Part shown: in pieces, positions 8,528-15,523 of the stretch | Numbering within the stretch: the first letter of the stretch is position 1 | Layout of the letters: every line of letters begins with the position of its first letter | NCBI GenBank assembly: GCA_046160675.1 | Contig: JBJXHH010000226.1 | Coordinates: forward strand, 1-24,644 | DNA: 24,644 nt | Reading direction: 5' to 3' | Source of the DNA: JACMJP01 sp046160675 | GTDB lineage: Bacteria; Bacteroidota; Bacteroidia; Chitinophagales; BACL12 | The notes under the pieces: generated by a model | Seen by the model: the letters and a program-made list of their open reading frames with translations, nothing else | What the model was told of the DNA's origin: nothing | The model's database searches: none | Translations under genes and position numbers: made by a program

Positions 8528-9412
8528 TCAATTTGTTGTCGCACCCTTTAGTGCCCTTAGCATTGTTTCCCCAATCACTGCAGGGCTTTCCACTACATGA
8601 ATGCCGCAGGTACGCATAATTTCCATTTTAGCGGCCGCAGTATCATCTTTTCCGCCAACAATCGCCCCGGCATGTCCCATCGTTCTTCCTTTCGGAGCTG
8701 TTTGCCCTGCAATAAAACCTACCACTGGTTTTGTTGCATGGGCCTTTATCCAGTTTGCGGCAAGTGCTTCCATCGTTCCGCCAATCTCGCCAATCAAAAT
8801 AATTCCATCCGTTCCCGGATCATCCATCAATAATTGAATTGCATCTAATGTTGTGGTGCCGATAACAGGATCGCCCCCAATACCGATACATGTACTTTGT
8901 CCCAGTCCTGCTTTGGTTACTTGGTCAACCGCCTCATATGTCAACGTTCCGCTGCGGGAAACAATTCCTATCGTTCCCGGATGATGAATAAATCCCGGCA
9001 TGATTCCCACCTTTGCTTCACCCGGGGTGATAATGCCGGGGCAGTTAGGCCCAATGAGCCTGCAATCTTTTCCCTGCAAATAATTTTTCACCTTCACCAT
9101 GTCCTGAACTGGAATTCCTTCCGTAATGCAAACGATCACCTTTATACCTCCATCAGCCGCTTCAATAATTGCATCAGCAGCAAACGACTGTGGAACAAAA
9201 ATGATTGAAGTATTTGCACTTTCTTTTTTCACAGCTTCTTCCACCGTATTGAACACGGGCTTGTCAAGATGCTTAGTTCCACCTTTGTCAGGGGTAACCC
9301 CGCCTATCACATTCGTTCCGTAAGCAATCATCTGTTCAGCATGGAAAGTGCCTTCCTTTCCTGTAAATCCCTGAACAATTACTCTTGAATATTTCCCTAC
9401 TAATACACTCAT
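8528..9412 (-). CDS. sucD: Succinyl-CoA synthetase alpha subunit
   Basis: A 294-residue protein of normal SucD length. The CoA-binding Rossmann fold starts with V-Q-G-F-T-G-K-E-G-T at 13-22. G-P-N-C-P-G is at 121-126. The phosphorylated histidine is His247 in M-G-H-A-G-A-I-V-G-G, and I-G-G-D-P-V-I-G-T at 178-186 is also typical. With SucC it makes succinate, CoA and ATP or GTP. The beta subunit gene sucC is not in the window and must lie elsewhere, which is common in this phylum. sucD is the first gene of the leftward group with fumC. Confidence 0.96.
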   Translation of the reverse strand: MSVLVGKYSRVIVQGFTGKEGTFHAEQMIAYGTNVIGGVTPDKGGTKHLDKPVFNTVEEAVKKESANTSIIFVPQSFAADAIIEAADGGIKVIVCITEGIPVQDMVKVKNYLQGKDCRLIGPNCPGIITPGEAKVGIMPGFIHHPGTIGIVSRSGTLTYEAVDQVTKAGLGQSTCIGIGGDPVIGTTTLDAIQLLMDDPGTDGIILIGEIGGTMEALAANWIKAHATKPVVGFIAGQTAPKGRTMGHAGAIVGGKDDTAAAKMEIMRTCGIHVVESPAVIGETMLRALKGATTN

Positions 9413-9453
9413 TTATTAAAATTGATTTTTTTTAAAGTGTTAATTTCCGGAGG

Positions 9454-9461
9454 CGAAGATA
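9454..9461 (-). promoter_or_regulatory. Possible -7 box of sucD
   Basis: On - the sequence TATCTTCG is one base off TAnnTTTG and is followed by GCC, a common pattern in this phylum. It lies 41 bases before the sucD start. No clear TTTG occurs about 19 bases further upstream. Confidence 0.3.
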
Positions 9462-9570
9462 CTTGAACAACAGGGTAAATTTTAATACTTTTTCCCGCTG
9501 TTCACTGTAAGACTTCCGTTGCCCATTCCAATACCCGAATGGTAAATGATGAGAATTAACTAATCGAAAA

Positions 9571-9678
9571 CGAGTAAAAGCTCTCAGTTTGCTCAGGTCT
9601 GGATGCTACCCTAAGCCGTGGCTACAGCAGGCAGGTTTTGAACTTCCTTAGGGGAGAGAATAGAGCCTCAATTTTTTT
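9571..9678 (+). ncRNA. Candidate structured small RNA with poly-T end
   Basis: The stretch is richer in GC than its surroundings and can fold as a closed unit. GAG 9572-9574 and GCTCT 9580-9584 pair with AGAGC 9662-9666 and CTC 9667-9669, or CTCTC 9581-9585 with GAGAG 9654-9658. CCCTAAG 9609-9615 pairs with CTTAGGG 9647-9653. Seven T follow at 9672-9678, as in a Rho-independent end. No open frame explains it. The size and rod-like closing stem made me consider a 6S-type RNA of Bacteroidota, but I cannot confirm family membership by eye. It is not a tRNA, and the SRP RNA loop (GGAA with AGCA) is absent. A leader regulating the LysM gene is also possible. Confidence 0.42.
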
Positions 9679-9776
9679 GGTACTTGTAAAAAAAATAAAT
9701 AAATGCATGCTAAACAATAGTTTAAAAATTTTCCCCAACTTCGCAGTCCATTTTTTAACCAGTTAAAATAAAAAAT

Positions 9777-10160
9777 ATGAATTTACAGGAAAAGTACAAA
9801 GCAGCGCTTGACAAAGGCGAAGAATTGCAAATAGCCGAAGGTTTTGTGAAAGAAGAAAACGGTGTTCTAAAGATTGGCGGCAAGGCAAAATATCAAATGC
9901 AAAAAGATCTTGTGTGGGATAAAATTAAAAAAGCCGGCGGCGATACTCCAACCGATGTTGTTGCCGAAATAGTTGTAGAAGATACATCCATCTACGGCGT
10001 TCATAAAGTAGTTGCAGGCGACAGCCTTAGCAAGATTGCAAAAATGGCTTATGATGATGCAGGCAAATACATGAAAATATTTGAAGCCAATAAAGAACAG
10101 CTCAGCGATCCTGATAAAATTCAGATCGGGCAGGAGTTGGTTATTCCTAATCTCTCATGA
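9777..10160 (+). CDS. LysM domain protein, Kbp (YgaU)-like
   Basis: A 127-residue protein. The last 50 residues (about 75-125) are a clear LysM domain: H-K-V-V-A-G-D-S-L-S-K-I-A, a helix ending in I-F-E-A-N-K, then D-P-D-K-I-Q-I-G-Q-E-L-V-I-P. The first 70 resemble a short or diverged BON domain (I-A-E-G-F-V-K-E-E-N-G-V-L-K-I-G-G). This BON-LysM order and the I-F-E-A-N-K and D-K-I motifs match E. coli Kbp, a cytoplasmic potassium-binding protein. There is no signal peptide, which fits Kbp and argues against a wall-binding role. Kbp is about 149 residues, so this one is slightly short. It stands alone between divergent and convergent neighbours. Confidence 0.85.
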   Translation: MNLQEKYKAALDKGEELQIAEGFVKEENGVLKIGGKAKYQMQKDLVWDKIKKAGGDTPTDVVAEIVVEDTSIYGVHKVVAGDSLSKIAKMAYDDAGKYMKIFEANKEQLSDPDKIQIGQELVIPNLS

Positions 10161-10198
10161 GTCTAATAAGCCTGTAGCGAGTATAAAATCATTGTAGC

Positions 10199-10238
10199 TG
10201 TTTAGAGAAACTACAAACCTATCAGTACTCTCTAAACA
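10199..10238. repeat. Inverted repeat with 10-base arms
   Basis: Bases 10199-10208 and 10229-10238 are perfect reverse complements around a 20-base loop. No T-run follows on either strand, so it is not a standard terminator. It lies 38 bases after the LysM gene and may be its weak transcript end or a protein-binding site. Confidence 0.5.
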
Positions 10239-10275
10239 AAATCCTGTCTATTGGGTATAACAGCATATTGATATG

Positions 10276-10292
10276 TTCATCAATTTGATGAA
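10276..10292. repeat. 17-base palindrome
   Basis: The arms 10276-10283 and 10285-10292 are perfect reverse complements around one base. It lies between the convergent LysM and mlaF-like genes, so it does not look like a promoter operator. Its role is unclear. Confidence 0.4.
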
Positions 10293-10364
10293 GTGGGATT
10301 TTTCATATCTCGCAAAATAAAAAACAAAAGAAAAAAATGAGTGTAAAGGATTTGTAATAAGTTT

Positions 10365-11135
10365 TTATGCTTTCACATTTTTTTTCATGCTATCTCTAGC
10401 CTCCTTTAAAAACTCACTGGCGAAAATGAAAGAATTCAGGTTCTCATTATCGGCATGGAGAATTTCTTTGTTGCTGCCTTCCCATTCTTTTTCCCCTTTG
10501 TGCAGAAAAATAATTTTTTCACCAATCTCCATCACACTGTTCATATCGTGGGTGTTGATGATGGTGGTGATTTTAAATTCATGAGTAATTTCACGGATAA
10601 GATTATCAATCACTAATGATGTTTTAGGGTCAAGGCCCGAGTTCGGTTCATCACAAAATAAAAATTCCGGATTCAGCACTATTGCCCTTGCAATACCCAC
10701 CCGTTTTTTCATGCCTCCACTTATTTCTCCGGGATATTTCTTGTTAGCGCCTGATAGGTTTACCCTGTCAAGGCATTCATTTACCCGGAGCAGTTTATCT
10801 TTTTTTGTGTCATTGCTGAACATATTCAGAGGAAGCATAATGTTTTCTTCCACCGTCAAGCTGTCAAACAATGCTCCCCCTTGAAACAGCATCCCTATCT
10901 CCCGCTGAATTTTTTTTACATCATTTTTATCAAGAGAATAAAAATCATTTCCATGATATAGAATTTCACCTGCATCAGGTTTTACCAAACCTACCATGCA
11001 CTTCATCAATACAGTTTTCCCTGATCCGCTAATGCCAATGATAAGGTTTGTTTTCCCGGCTTCAAATGTTGCAGAAATGTTTTTTAAAACTTTCTGTTCC
11101 CCGAAACTTTTACTTACGTTTTTTACGTCAATCAT
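10365..11135 (-). CDS. mlaF: ABC transporter ATPase, MlaF-like (MCE-type lipid transport)
   Basis: A 256-residue ATP-binding subunit. Walker A is G-I-S-G-S-G-K-T at 34-41, the Q-loop glutamine is Q85, the signature is I-S-G-G-M at 138-142, Walker B ends in C-D-E-P-N-S-G-L-D-P with D162 and E163, and the switch histidine is H196. The lines F-Q-G-G-A-L-F-D-S-L-T-V and S-G-G-M-K-K-R-V-G-I-A-R-A are typical of the MlaF/Ttg2A group, which energises phospholipid movement between inner and outer membranes. It overlaps the permease gene by four bases (ATGA), so the two are translationally coupled. No MCE-domain partner follows; the next gene is on the other strand. Confidence 0.92.
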   Translation of the reverse strand: MIDVKNVSKSFGEQKVLKNISATFEAGKTNLIIGISGSGKTVLMKCMVGLVKPDAGEILYHGNDFYSLDKNDVKKIQREIGMLFQGGALFDSLTVEENIMLPLNMFSNDTKKDKLLRVNECLDRVNLSGANKKYPGEISGGMKKRVGIARAIVLNPEFLFCDEPNSGLDPKTSLVIDNLIREITHEFKITTIINTHDMNSVMEIGEKIIFLHKGEKEWEGSNKEILHADNENLNSFIFASEFLKEARDSMKKNVKA

Positions 11136-11872
11136 AACAGCAATTCAGCGATAATATAATCTGCCAGCAAAATAAAAATACATCCAAGCACAACAGCCTG
11201 TGTACTTGCCTTTCCAATTTCCAATGCGCCGCCTTTTACATAAAATCCTTTCCAACATGCGATGCTGGTGAGTAAGAATGCAAACACAAATGCTTTTATA
11301 AGCATAAGCTGTGTGTCAAAAGGTGAATAAAATGTTTGCAGGCCTTTCATAAAATCTTCATGATTTCCATATCCAGTGAAGGTTGCCGCAAACATACCCC
11401 CAAGGATCCCACTTGAAGCGGATATAATGACTAGCAGAGGTATCATAATAATTGCAGCAAGAATTCTTGGAGCTATGAGATATGCTTCCGTAGTAACACC
11501 CATCACTTCCAGTGCATCAATCTGTTCAGTTATGCGCATTGTGCCCAATTCGCTAGCAATATTACTTCCGATCTTTCCTGCAAGAATCAAACAGGTTACA
11601 GTAGGAGCTAATTCAAAAATGATCGTATCCCGAACGATCAATCCGAGGTAGTATGTTGGAACAAGTACAGTTCCGTACAATTGATATGCGGATTGTACAG
11701 CAGTTACGGCACCTATGAAAATTGATATAAGAAGAACAATCACTAATGAACCTACACCAATATCATACATTTGCCGCAGCAGTTCTTTCCTGTACATCTC
11801 CCAGCGTTCCGGGCGCTTAAACATATGACCTATCATCAAGCAGTATTGTCCGAATTGAGCCAAGGGTTTCAT
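11132..11872 (-). CDS. mlaE: ABC transporter permease, MlaE-like
   Basis: A 246-residue inner-membrane protein with about five or six hydrophobic segments (near 42-62, 84-100, 135-158, 190-206 and 225-245). The most conserved MlaE block, I-A-S-E-L-G-T-M-R-I-T-E-Q-I-D-A-L-E-V-M, is present at about 104-123, followed by G-V. An amphipathic interface helix forms the N-terminus (H-M-F-K-R-P-E-R-W). The family works as a dimer with two MlaF and an MCE hexamer to move phospholipid. The gene begins 29 bases after the upstream outer-membrane barrel gene and overlaps mlaF by four bases, so all three are probably one transcript. Confidence 0.93.
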   Translation of the reverse strand: MKPLAQFGQYCLMIGHMFKRPERWEMYRKELLRQMYDIGVGSLVIVLLISIFIGAVTAVQSAYQLYGTVLVPTYYLGLIVRDTIIFELAPTVTCLILAGKIGSNIASELGTMRITEQIDALEVMGVTTEAYLIAPRILAAIIMIPLLVIISASSGILGGMFAATFTGYGNHEDFMKGLQTFYSPFDTQLMLIKAFVFAFLLTSIACWKGFYVKGGALEIGKASTQAVVLGCIFILLADYIIAELLL

Positions 11873-11901
11873 ACAGGGTAAAAATAGTGGATTTTCAGCG
11901 G

Positions 11902-13086
11902 TTAGAATGCCTCACCTATTGTTACATATAAGCCTTTGTCAAAAACATTTTTTCCTTTTTCATCATCATAAATGCTTTTACTCCCGAATGCATAATCAAT
12001 ACGCAGGCTGAGTTTATCTTTTGGTATGATGAATATGCGCCCACCGGCTCCGAAAGAATATTTTAGGCCGTTAAATGAAAAAGCAGAAAATTCATTGGCA
12101 ACTTCTCCTGTACCACCAAACAGATGAACGCCAAAAAATTTCCCGAAGGGCATCCTGTATTCGGCCTGTACTGTCAAGTAATGTTTATCCCTAAACCTGC
12201 CTTCATAATTCCCCCGCATGCGTTCACCTCCCCCCAATTCAGCCATGCGATTAAAAGGAGGAGAACCCGGAAGGAATTCAGCATATCCATTTATTGCAAG
12301 AATGTGATTACTGATAACAGGGAGGAAGTAACTTACATTGATATTGTTTTCAAGATAATTGTAGTCGCTTCCGAAAATTTGATTATGCAAAACTGTTGAT
12401 ACTTCTGCTTTTATTCCCTTAGTAGAGTAATTCACATTGTTGCGGCTATCAAATGTAAACCACGGGCCTATGCCAGTATTGAGCCCTCCTTCCTCGCCGG
12501 GAATTTCTTCATTAAAAAGAATGGTTCCTGAATCAATGTCAAAAATCTTTGTGTGTTCAAAAAATATCTTACCGCCGGCATAAATATTTTTGGCAACATT
12601 TTTTTGTGCATGCAAAAGAATATAAGGGTGTGTGTTTGTGTATCTTTCTTCATTTTGAGAGGATGTATTATTTCCTATTCCAAAAAATGAAGAAGGATAC
12701 CTGTAAAAAGCGAAGTTTGCATACAAGTACCAGAGGTTATCTTTTGTGTACACACTGCCTCCTGCATCAAATTGAAACTGGTTTTTTAAAGTATATACAG
12801 TATAAGCAATGATTTTTGAAGGATTGGTTTGAGAGATGGCAATGCTGTCGGAAGCATAACCCGGGGAGTTTGCAACATAATCATTAGTCGGTTTAAAACT
12901 ATAAACAGCACCTGCACCGAAAGCCCAACTGGTTTCAGGTTTAAAAGCGATGAGCGGAACGATGAAAAACTTTTTACTGGTTTGAGTAGATATTACAGTG
13001 TCAGGGGTTTGCGAAAACATACTGTTCATAGTGAAGAACAGCATAACTTGTATAATCAAACATCGCTTACATCCTATTTTCAGCAT
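11902..13086 (-). CDS. Outer-membrane barrel protein, Omp85/BamA-type, without POTRA domains
   Basis: A 394-residue protein. A signal peptide (positive K-I-G-C-K-R, then a hydrophobic stretch, likely cleavage near S25-Q26) is followed directly by alternating beta strands. R-M-R-G-N-Y-E-G-R-F-R-D at 289-300 matches the loop-6 R-G-[FY] motif of the Omp85 superfamily. The chain ends in Phe, as outer-membrane barrels do. The length leaves room for the 16-strand barrel only, without POTRA repeats, like the short D15 or patatin-linked barrels in Bacteroidota. BamA itself is much longer, so this is a side branch of unknown job. Its place before mlaE-mlaF suggests a part in lipid traffic at the outer membrane; that is inference from context. 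Confidence 0.82.
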   Translation of the reverse strand: MLKIGCKRCLIIQVMLFFTMNSMFSQTPDTVISTQTSKKFFIVPLIAFKPETSWAFGAGAVYSFKPTNDYVANSPGYASDSIAISQTNPSKIIAYTVYTLKNQFQFDAGGSVYTKDNLWYLYANFAFYRYPSSFFGIGNNTSSQNEERYTNTHPYILLHAQKNVAKNIYAGGKIFFEHTKIFDIDSGTILFNEEIPGEEGGLNTGIGPWFTFDSRNNVNYSTKGIKAEVSTVLHNQIFGSDYNYLENNINVSYFLPVISNHILAINGYAEFLPGSPPFNRMAELGGGERMRGNYEGRFRDKHYLTVQAEYRMPFGKFFGVHLFGGTGEVANEFSAFSFNGLKYSFGAGGRIFIIPKDKLSLRIDYAFGSKSIYDDEKGKNVFDKGLYVTIGEAF

Positions 13087-13093
13087 TTCTGTA

Positions 13094-13101
13094 CAAAGGT
13101 A
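13094..13101 (-). promoter_or_regulatory. -7 box before the outer-membrane barrel gene
   Basis: On - the sequence TACCTTTG is a perfect TAnnTTTG. It ends seven bases before the ATG at 13086. No TTTG occurs 19-21 bases upstream; there is only a T-run with a G seven bases upstream. If used, the message has almost no leader. Confidence 0.45.
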
Positions 13102-13148
13102 TCAGATACAAAAAAAAATACCCTCTAGTTTTGCACGACCTATGAAAA

Positions 13149-13424
13149 TCAAAAATCAAACAATTCACCCCAAACGCTTTTCCTTTTTTTGTGTTTGTAG
13201 TAATCATCATCATGCCGGTAGGTTTTTTCGGATTTTCTGTCTTCTTCAAACCTGTTTTCGCCGGGTTTGCCCCGGCGGCTATCATCGTCAGATGATTTTT
13301 CTATGATCTTATCCAATTCACCCCTGTCGAGCCAAACCCCACGGCAGTTGGGGCAATAGTCAATTTCAATTCCCTGGCGTTCGCTCATTACCAGGTCTTT
13401 ATCAGTACATACTGGGCATTTCAT
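13149..13424 (-). CDS. Small zinc-ribbon protein (zf-TFIIB family)
   Basis: A 91-residue protein. M-K-C-P-V-C at the start and Y-C-P-N-C-R-G-V-W-L-D-R-G-E-L at 23-37 give the four zinc ligands C3, C6, C24 and C27 of the TFIIB-type zinc ribbon family. Family members are common small proteins of unknown role. The last 45 residues are highly charged and rich in Arg, Lys, Asp and His (H-D-D-D-Y-Y-K-H-K-K-R-K), possibly disordered or nucleic-acid-binding. The frame is open 40 codons further upstream, but those residues are unlike the family, so the ATG at 13424 is used. It is divergent from atpD across a 181-base region. Confidence 0.83.
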   Translation of the reverse strand: MKCPVCTDKDLVMSERQGIEIDYCPNCRGVWLDRGELDKIIEKSSDDDSRRGKPGENRFEEDRKSEKTYRHDDDYYKHKKRKSVWGELFDF

Positions 13425-13528
13425 ATTTCCTTTTTTGCATACTGCAACATCTACATCTGCAAATTGTTTAAACCTGATTACAACAAATTTCATTATCCGC
13501 AATTCTGATGCAATTCTTTCCACTCTGC

Positions 13529-13559
13529 TTTGTATTCTGACCATGTGGTCTTACCTTTG
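13529..13559 (+). promoter_or_regulatory. Bacteroidota housekeeping promoter of atpDC
   Basis: TTTG at 13529-13532 is followed by exactly 19 bases and then TACCTTTG at 13552-13559. This is a full match to the TTTG-N19-TAnnTTTG promoter known for the primary sigma factor of this phylum. It lies 46 bases before the atpD ATG and leaves a leader of about 40 bases. Confidence 0.85.
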
Positions 13560-13605
13560 CCGCCGCAAAAGAAAATCTCTCAAACTCCTTAAAATATTGA
13601 ACAAA

Positions 13606-15111
13606 ATGCCAGGAAAAGGTAAAGTAAAACAGATCATCGGAGCCGTTGTAGATGTGAGCTTTGATGAAGGAAATCTCCCAGAAATCCTCAATGCCCTTGA
13701 AATTAAAAGGGAGAACGGCGAATCACTCATTTTAGAAGTGCAACAGCACCTTGGGGAAGACAGTGTAAGAACCATTGCTATGGACTCTACTGATGGTCTT
13801 GTAAGAGGAACTGAGGTAATTGATTTGGGCGAAAATATCTCAATGCCAACTGGTGCAACGATCAGGGGACGGTTATTTAATGTTGTTGGGAAAGCCATTG
13901 ACGGGATGACAGAGGTGGTGTCTGAAAAACGGGCACCTATCCACCGCAAACCCCCGCTTTATGAAGACCTTAGCACAGAATCAGAAGTACTTTTCACAGG
14001 TATCAAAGTAATTGACCTACTAGAGCCTTACGCAAAAGGTGGTAAGATCGGTTTATTTGGTGGTGCAGGTGTAGGCAAAACGGTTCTAATCATGGAGTTG
14101 ATTAACAATATTGCGAAAGGATATTCAGGAATGTCAGTGTTTGCCGGTGTTGGTGAGAGAACCCGTGAAGGAAACGACCTCCTGCGGGAAATGATTGAAA
14201 GTAACGTTATAAAGTACGGCGACGATTTTAAGCACAGCATGGAAGAAGGCGGTTGGGATTTGAGCAAAGTAGATTACAAACTGTTAAACGAAAGCCAGGC
14301 TACGCTTGTGTTCGGACAGATGAACGAACCACCGGGAGCAAGAGCACGGGTGGCACTTGCTGGACTCACAGTTGCAGAATATTTCCGTGATGGCGATGCA
14401 AAAGATGCAAAAGGAAAAGATATCCTTTTCTTTATTGATAACATTTTCCGTTTCACACAGGCAGGTTCTGAGGTATCAGCTCTATTAGGACGTATGCCTT
14501 CTGCAGTAGGTTACCAGCCGACACTTGCTACTGAAATGGGTTTGATGCAGGAACGAATTACATCAACCAAGAGAGGCTCCATCACATCTGTTCAGGCAGT
14601 GTATGTGCCTGCTGATGACTTGACGGACCCTGCGCCGGCAACTACTTTCAGTCACCTTGATGCAACAACAGTATTGAGCCGGAAGATCGCTGAGCTTGGT
14701 ATTTACCCTGCGGTAGATCCATTGGATTCTACTTCAAGGATCCTTTCTGCTGATGTAGTGGGTGATGAACATTATAATACTGCACAACGAGTGAAAAGCA
14801 TTTTGCAGCGTTATAAAGAATTGCAGGATATCATTGCCATTCTTGGAATGGAAGAACTTTCAGAAGAAGATAAATTAGTTGTCAGCCGTGCAAGAAGGGT
14901 ACAAAGATTCTTATCTCAGCCTTTCCATGTTGCCGAGCAGTTTACTGGGTTAAAAGGTGTATTAGTACCGATTGAAGAAACTATCCGTGGGTTTAACATG
15001 ATTATGGATGGTGAAGTAGATGAATACCCTGAAGCGGCATTTAACCTTGTAGGAACTATTGATGATGCAATTGAAAAAGGCAAGAAACTGATAGCAGAAG
15101 CGAAAAAATAA
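13606..15111 (+). CDS. atpD: F1Fo ATP synthase beta subunit
   Basis: The catalytic subunit of ATP synthase, 501 residues. The P-loop is G-G-A-G-V-G-K-T at 152-159, the general base is E184 in G-V-G-E-R-T-R-E-G-N-D, I-D-N-I-F-R-F-T-Q-A-G-S lies at 277-288, and the lever loop is M-E-E-L-S-E-E-D at 415-422. Compared with E. coli, about 25-30 extra residues lie near 203-230 (K-Y-G-D-D-F-K-H-S-M-E-E-G-G-W-D), as far as I recall usual for this phylum. The frame is open upstream to 13435, but the homologous N-terminus begins at 13606, after the promoter. The gene forms a pair with atpC 11 bases later; the other ATP synthase genes are not in the window. Confidence 0.97.
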   Translation: MPGKGKVKQIIGAVVDVSFDEGNLPEILNALEIKRENGESLILEVQQHLGEDSVRTIAMDSTDGLVRGTEVIDLGENISMPTGATIRGRLFNVVGKAIDGMTEVVSEKRAPIHRKPPLYEDLSTESEVLFTGIKVIDLLEPYAKGGKIGLFGGAGVGKTVLIMELINNIAKGYSGMSVFAGVGERTREGNDLLREMIESNVIKYGDDFKHSMEEGGWDLSKVDYKLLNESQATLVFGQMNEPPGARARVALAGLTVAEYFRDGDAKDAKGKDILFFIDNIFRFTQAGSEVSALLGRMPSAVGYQPTLATEMGLMQERITSTKRGSITSVQAVYVPADDLTDPAPATTFSHLDATTVLSRKIAELGIYPAVDPLDSTSRILSADVVGDEHYNTAQRVKSILQRYKELQDIIAILGMEELSEEDKLVVSRARRVQRFLSQPFHVAEQFTGLKGVLVPIEETIRGFNMIMDGEVDEYPEAAFNLVGTIDDAIEKGKKLIAEAKK

Positions 15112-15122
15112 TTTGACTGGTA

Positions 15123-15374
15123 ATGAAAGTTGAAATATTAAGTCCCGAAAAAAAAGTATTCAGCGGAGATGCTGACAGTGTGCAATTTCCGGGTACAACC
15201 GGGGCATTCCAGGTTTTGAATAACCATGCACCATTGATCGCATCATTAAAAGCAGGAAAGATAAAATTGATAGCCGGGAAAGAAACGAGATACTTCAGTG
15301 TAAAAGGCGGATTTGTAGAAGTGTTGAAAAATAATGTAAGTGTGCTGGTGGAAGGTGTGAAAGAGGAGAAGTAG
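15123..15374 (+). CDS. atpC: F1Fo ATP synthase epsilon subunit, short form
   Basis: An 83-residue protein matching the N-terminal beta sandwich of epsilon: L-S-P-E-K-K-V-F-S-G-D-A near 6-17, P-G-T-T-G-A-F-Q-V-L-N-N-H-A-P-L-I at 23-39 and K-G-G-F-V-E-V at 61-67. This domain fixes the central stalk to the c ring. The two C-terminal helices that brake ATP hydrolysis in the 139-residue E. coli protein are absent. The stop is followed within 20 bases by a strong terminator and no remnant helix coding is seen, so this is a real short form and not a frameshift. Confidence 0.93.
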   Translation: MKVEILSPEKKVFSGDADSVQFPGTTGAFQVLNNHAPLIASLKAGKIKLIAGKETRYFSVKGGFVEVLKNNVSVLVEGVKEEK

Positions 15375-15393
15375 AAAATTCATTGATACTCCA

Positions 15394-15427
15394 AAAGCCA
15401 ACTCAAACGAGTTGGCTTTTTTGTTTT
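15394..15427 (+). terminator. Strong Rho-independent terminator after atpDC
   Basis: The arms 15394-15405 and 15410-15421 are perfect 12-base complements around an AAAC loop, followed by a T-rich stretch to 15427. It separates the ATP synthase pair from the nuo genes, which therefore need their own promoter. Confidence 0.93.
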
Positions 15428-15506
15428 AATCCCATCAATCGAACTGTAGAGTAATTGTTGTCAAAAAGCGGGTTTTATTCTTCTTAAAAATCCCATAAAA
15501 ACCCCT

Positions 15507-15514
15507 TAATTTTA
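15507..15514 (+). promoter_or_regulatory. Possible -7 box of nuoEFGHI
   Basis: TAATTTTA is one base off TAnnTTTG and lies nine bases before the nuoE ATG. No good TTTG is found 19-21 bases upstream. A promoter must lie in the 96 bases between the atpC terminator and nuoE; this is the best candidate I see. Confidence 0.28.
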
Positions 15515-15523
15515 CACTTCTTT

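Larger units (their letters stand above)
9413..9776. other. 364-base gap without a protein gene
   Basis: This gap separates the divergent genes sucD (-) and the LysM gene (+). It holds the sucD leader, a small hairpin with arms 9523-9528 and 9537-9542, and the RNA candidate described separately. On +, TACTTTTT at 9486-9493, with CTTG 20 bases before it, could be a promoter for that RNA; the match is imperfect. The last 90 bases before the LysM start are very AT-rich. Confidence 0.6.

Noticed and set aside
8897..9208. 103-codon open frame on + across sucD
   Set aside because: It lies wholly inside the clear sucD gene in antisense and has no domain-like pattern.
9571..9678. SRP RNA or a common riboswitch as the identity of the RNA candidate
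   Set aside because: The SRP loop (GGAA with AGCA) and the TPP, cobalamin and SAM core motifs are not present.
12829..13128. 99-codon open frame on + across the barrel gene start
   Set aside because: Antisense to the barrel signal peptide and strands; composition is not protein-like.
13425..13544. 40 extra N-terminal codons in the zinc-ribbon frame
   Set aside because: They overlap the atpD promoter on the other strand and precede the M-K-C-P-V-C family start.
13435..13605. 57 extra N-terminal codons in the longest atpD frame
   Set aside because: They contain the promoter and do not resemble any AtpD N-terminus.
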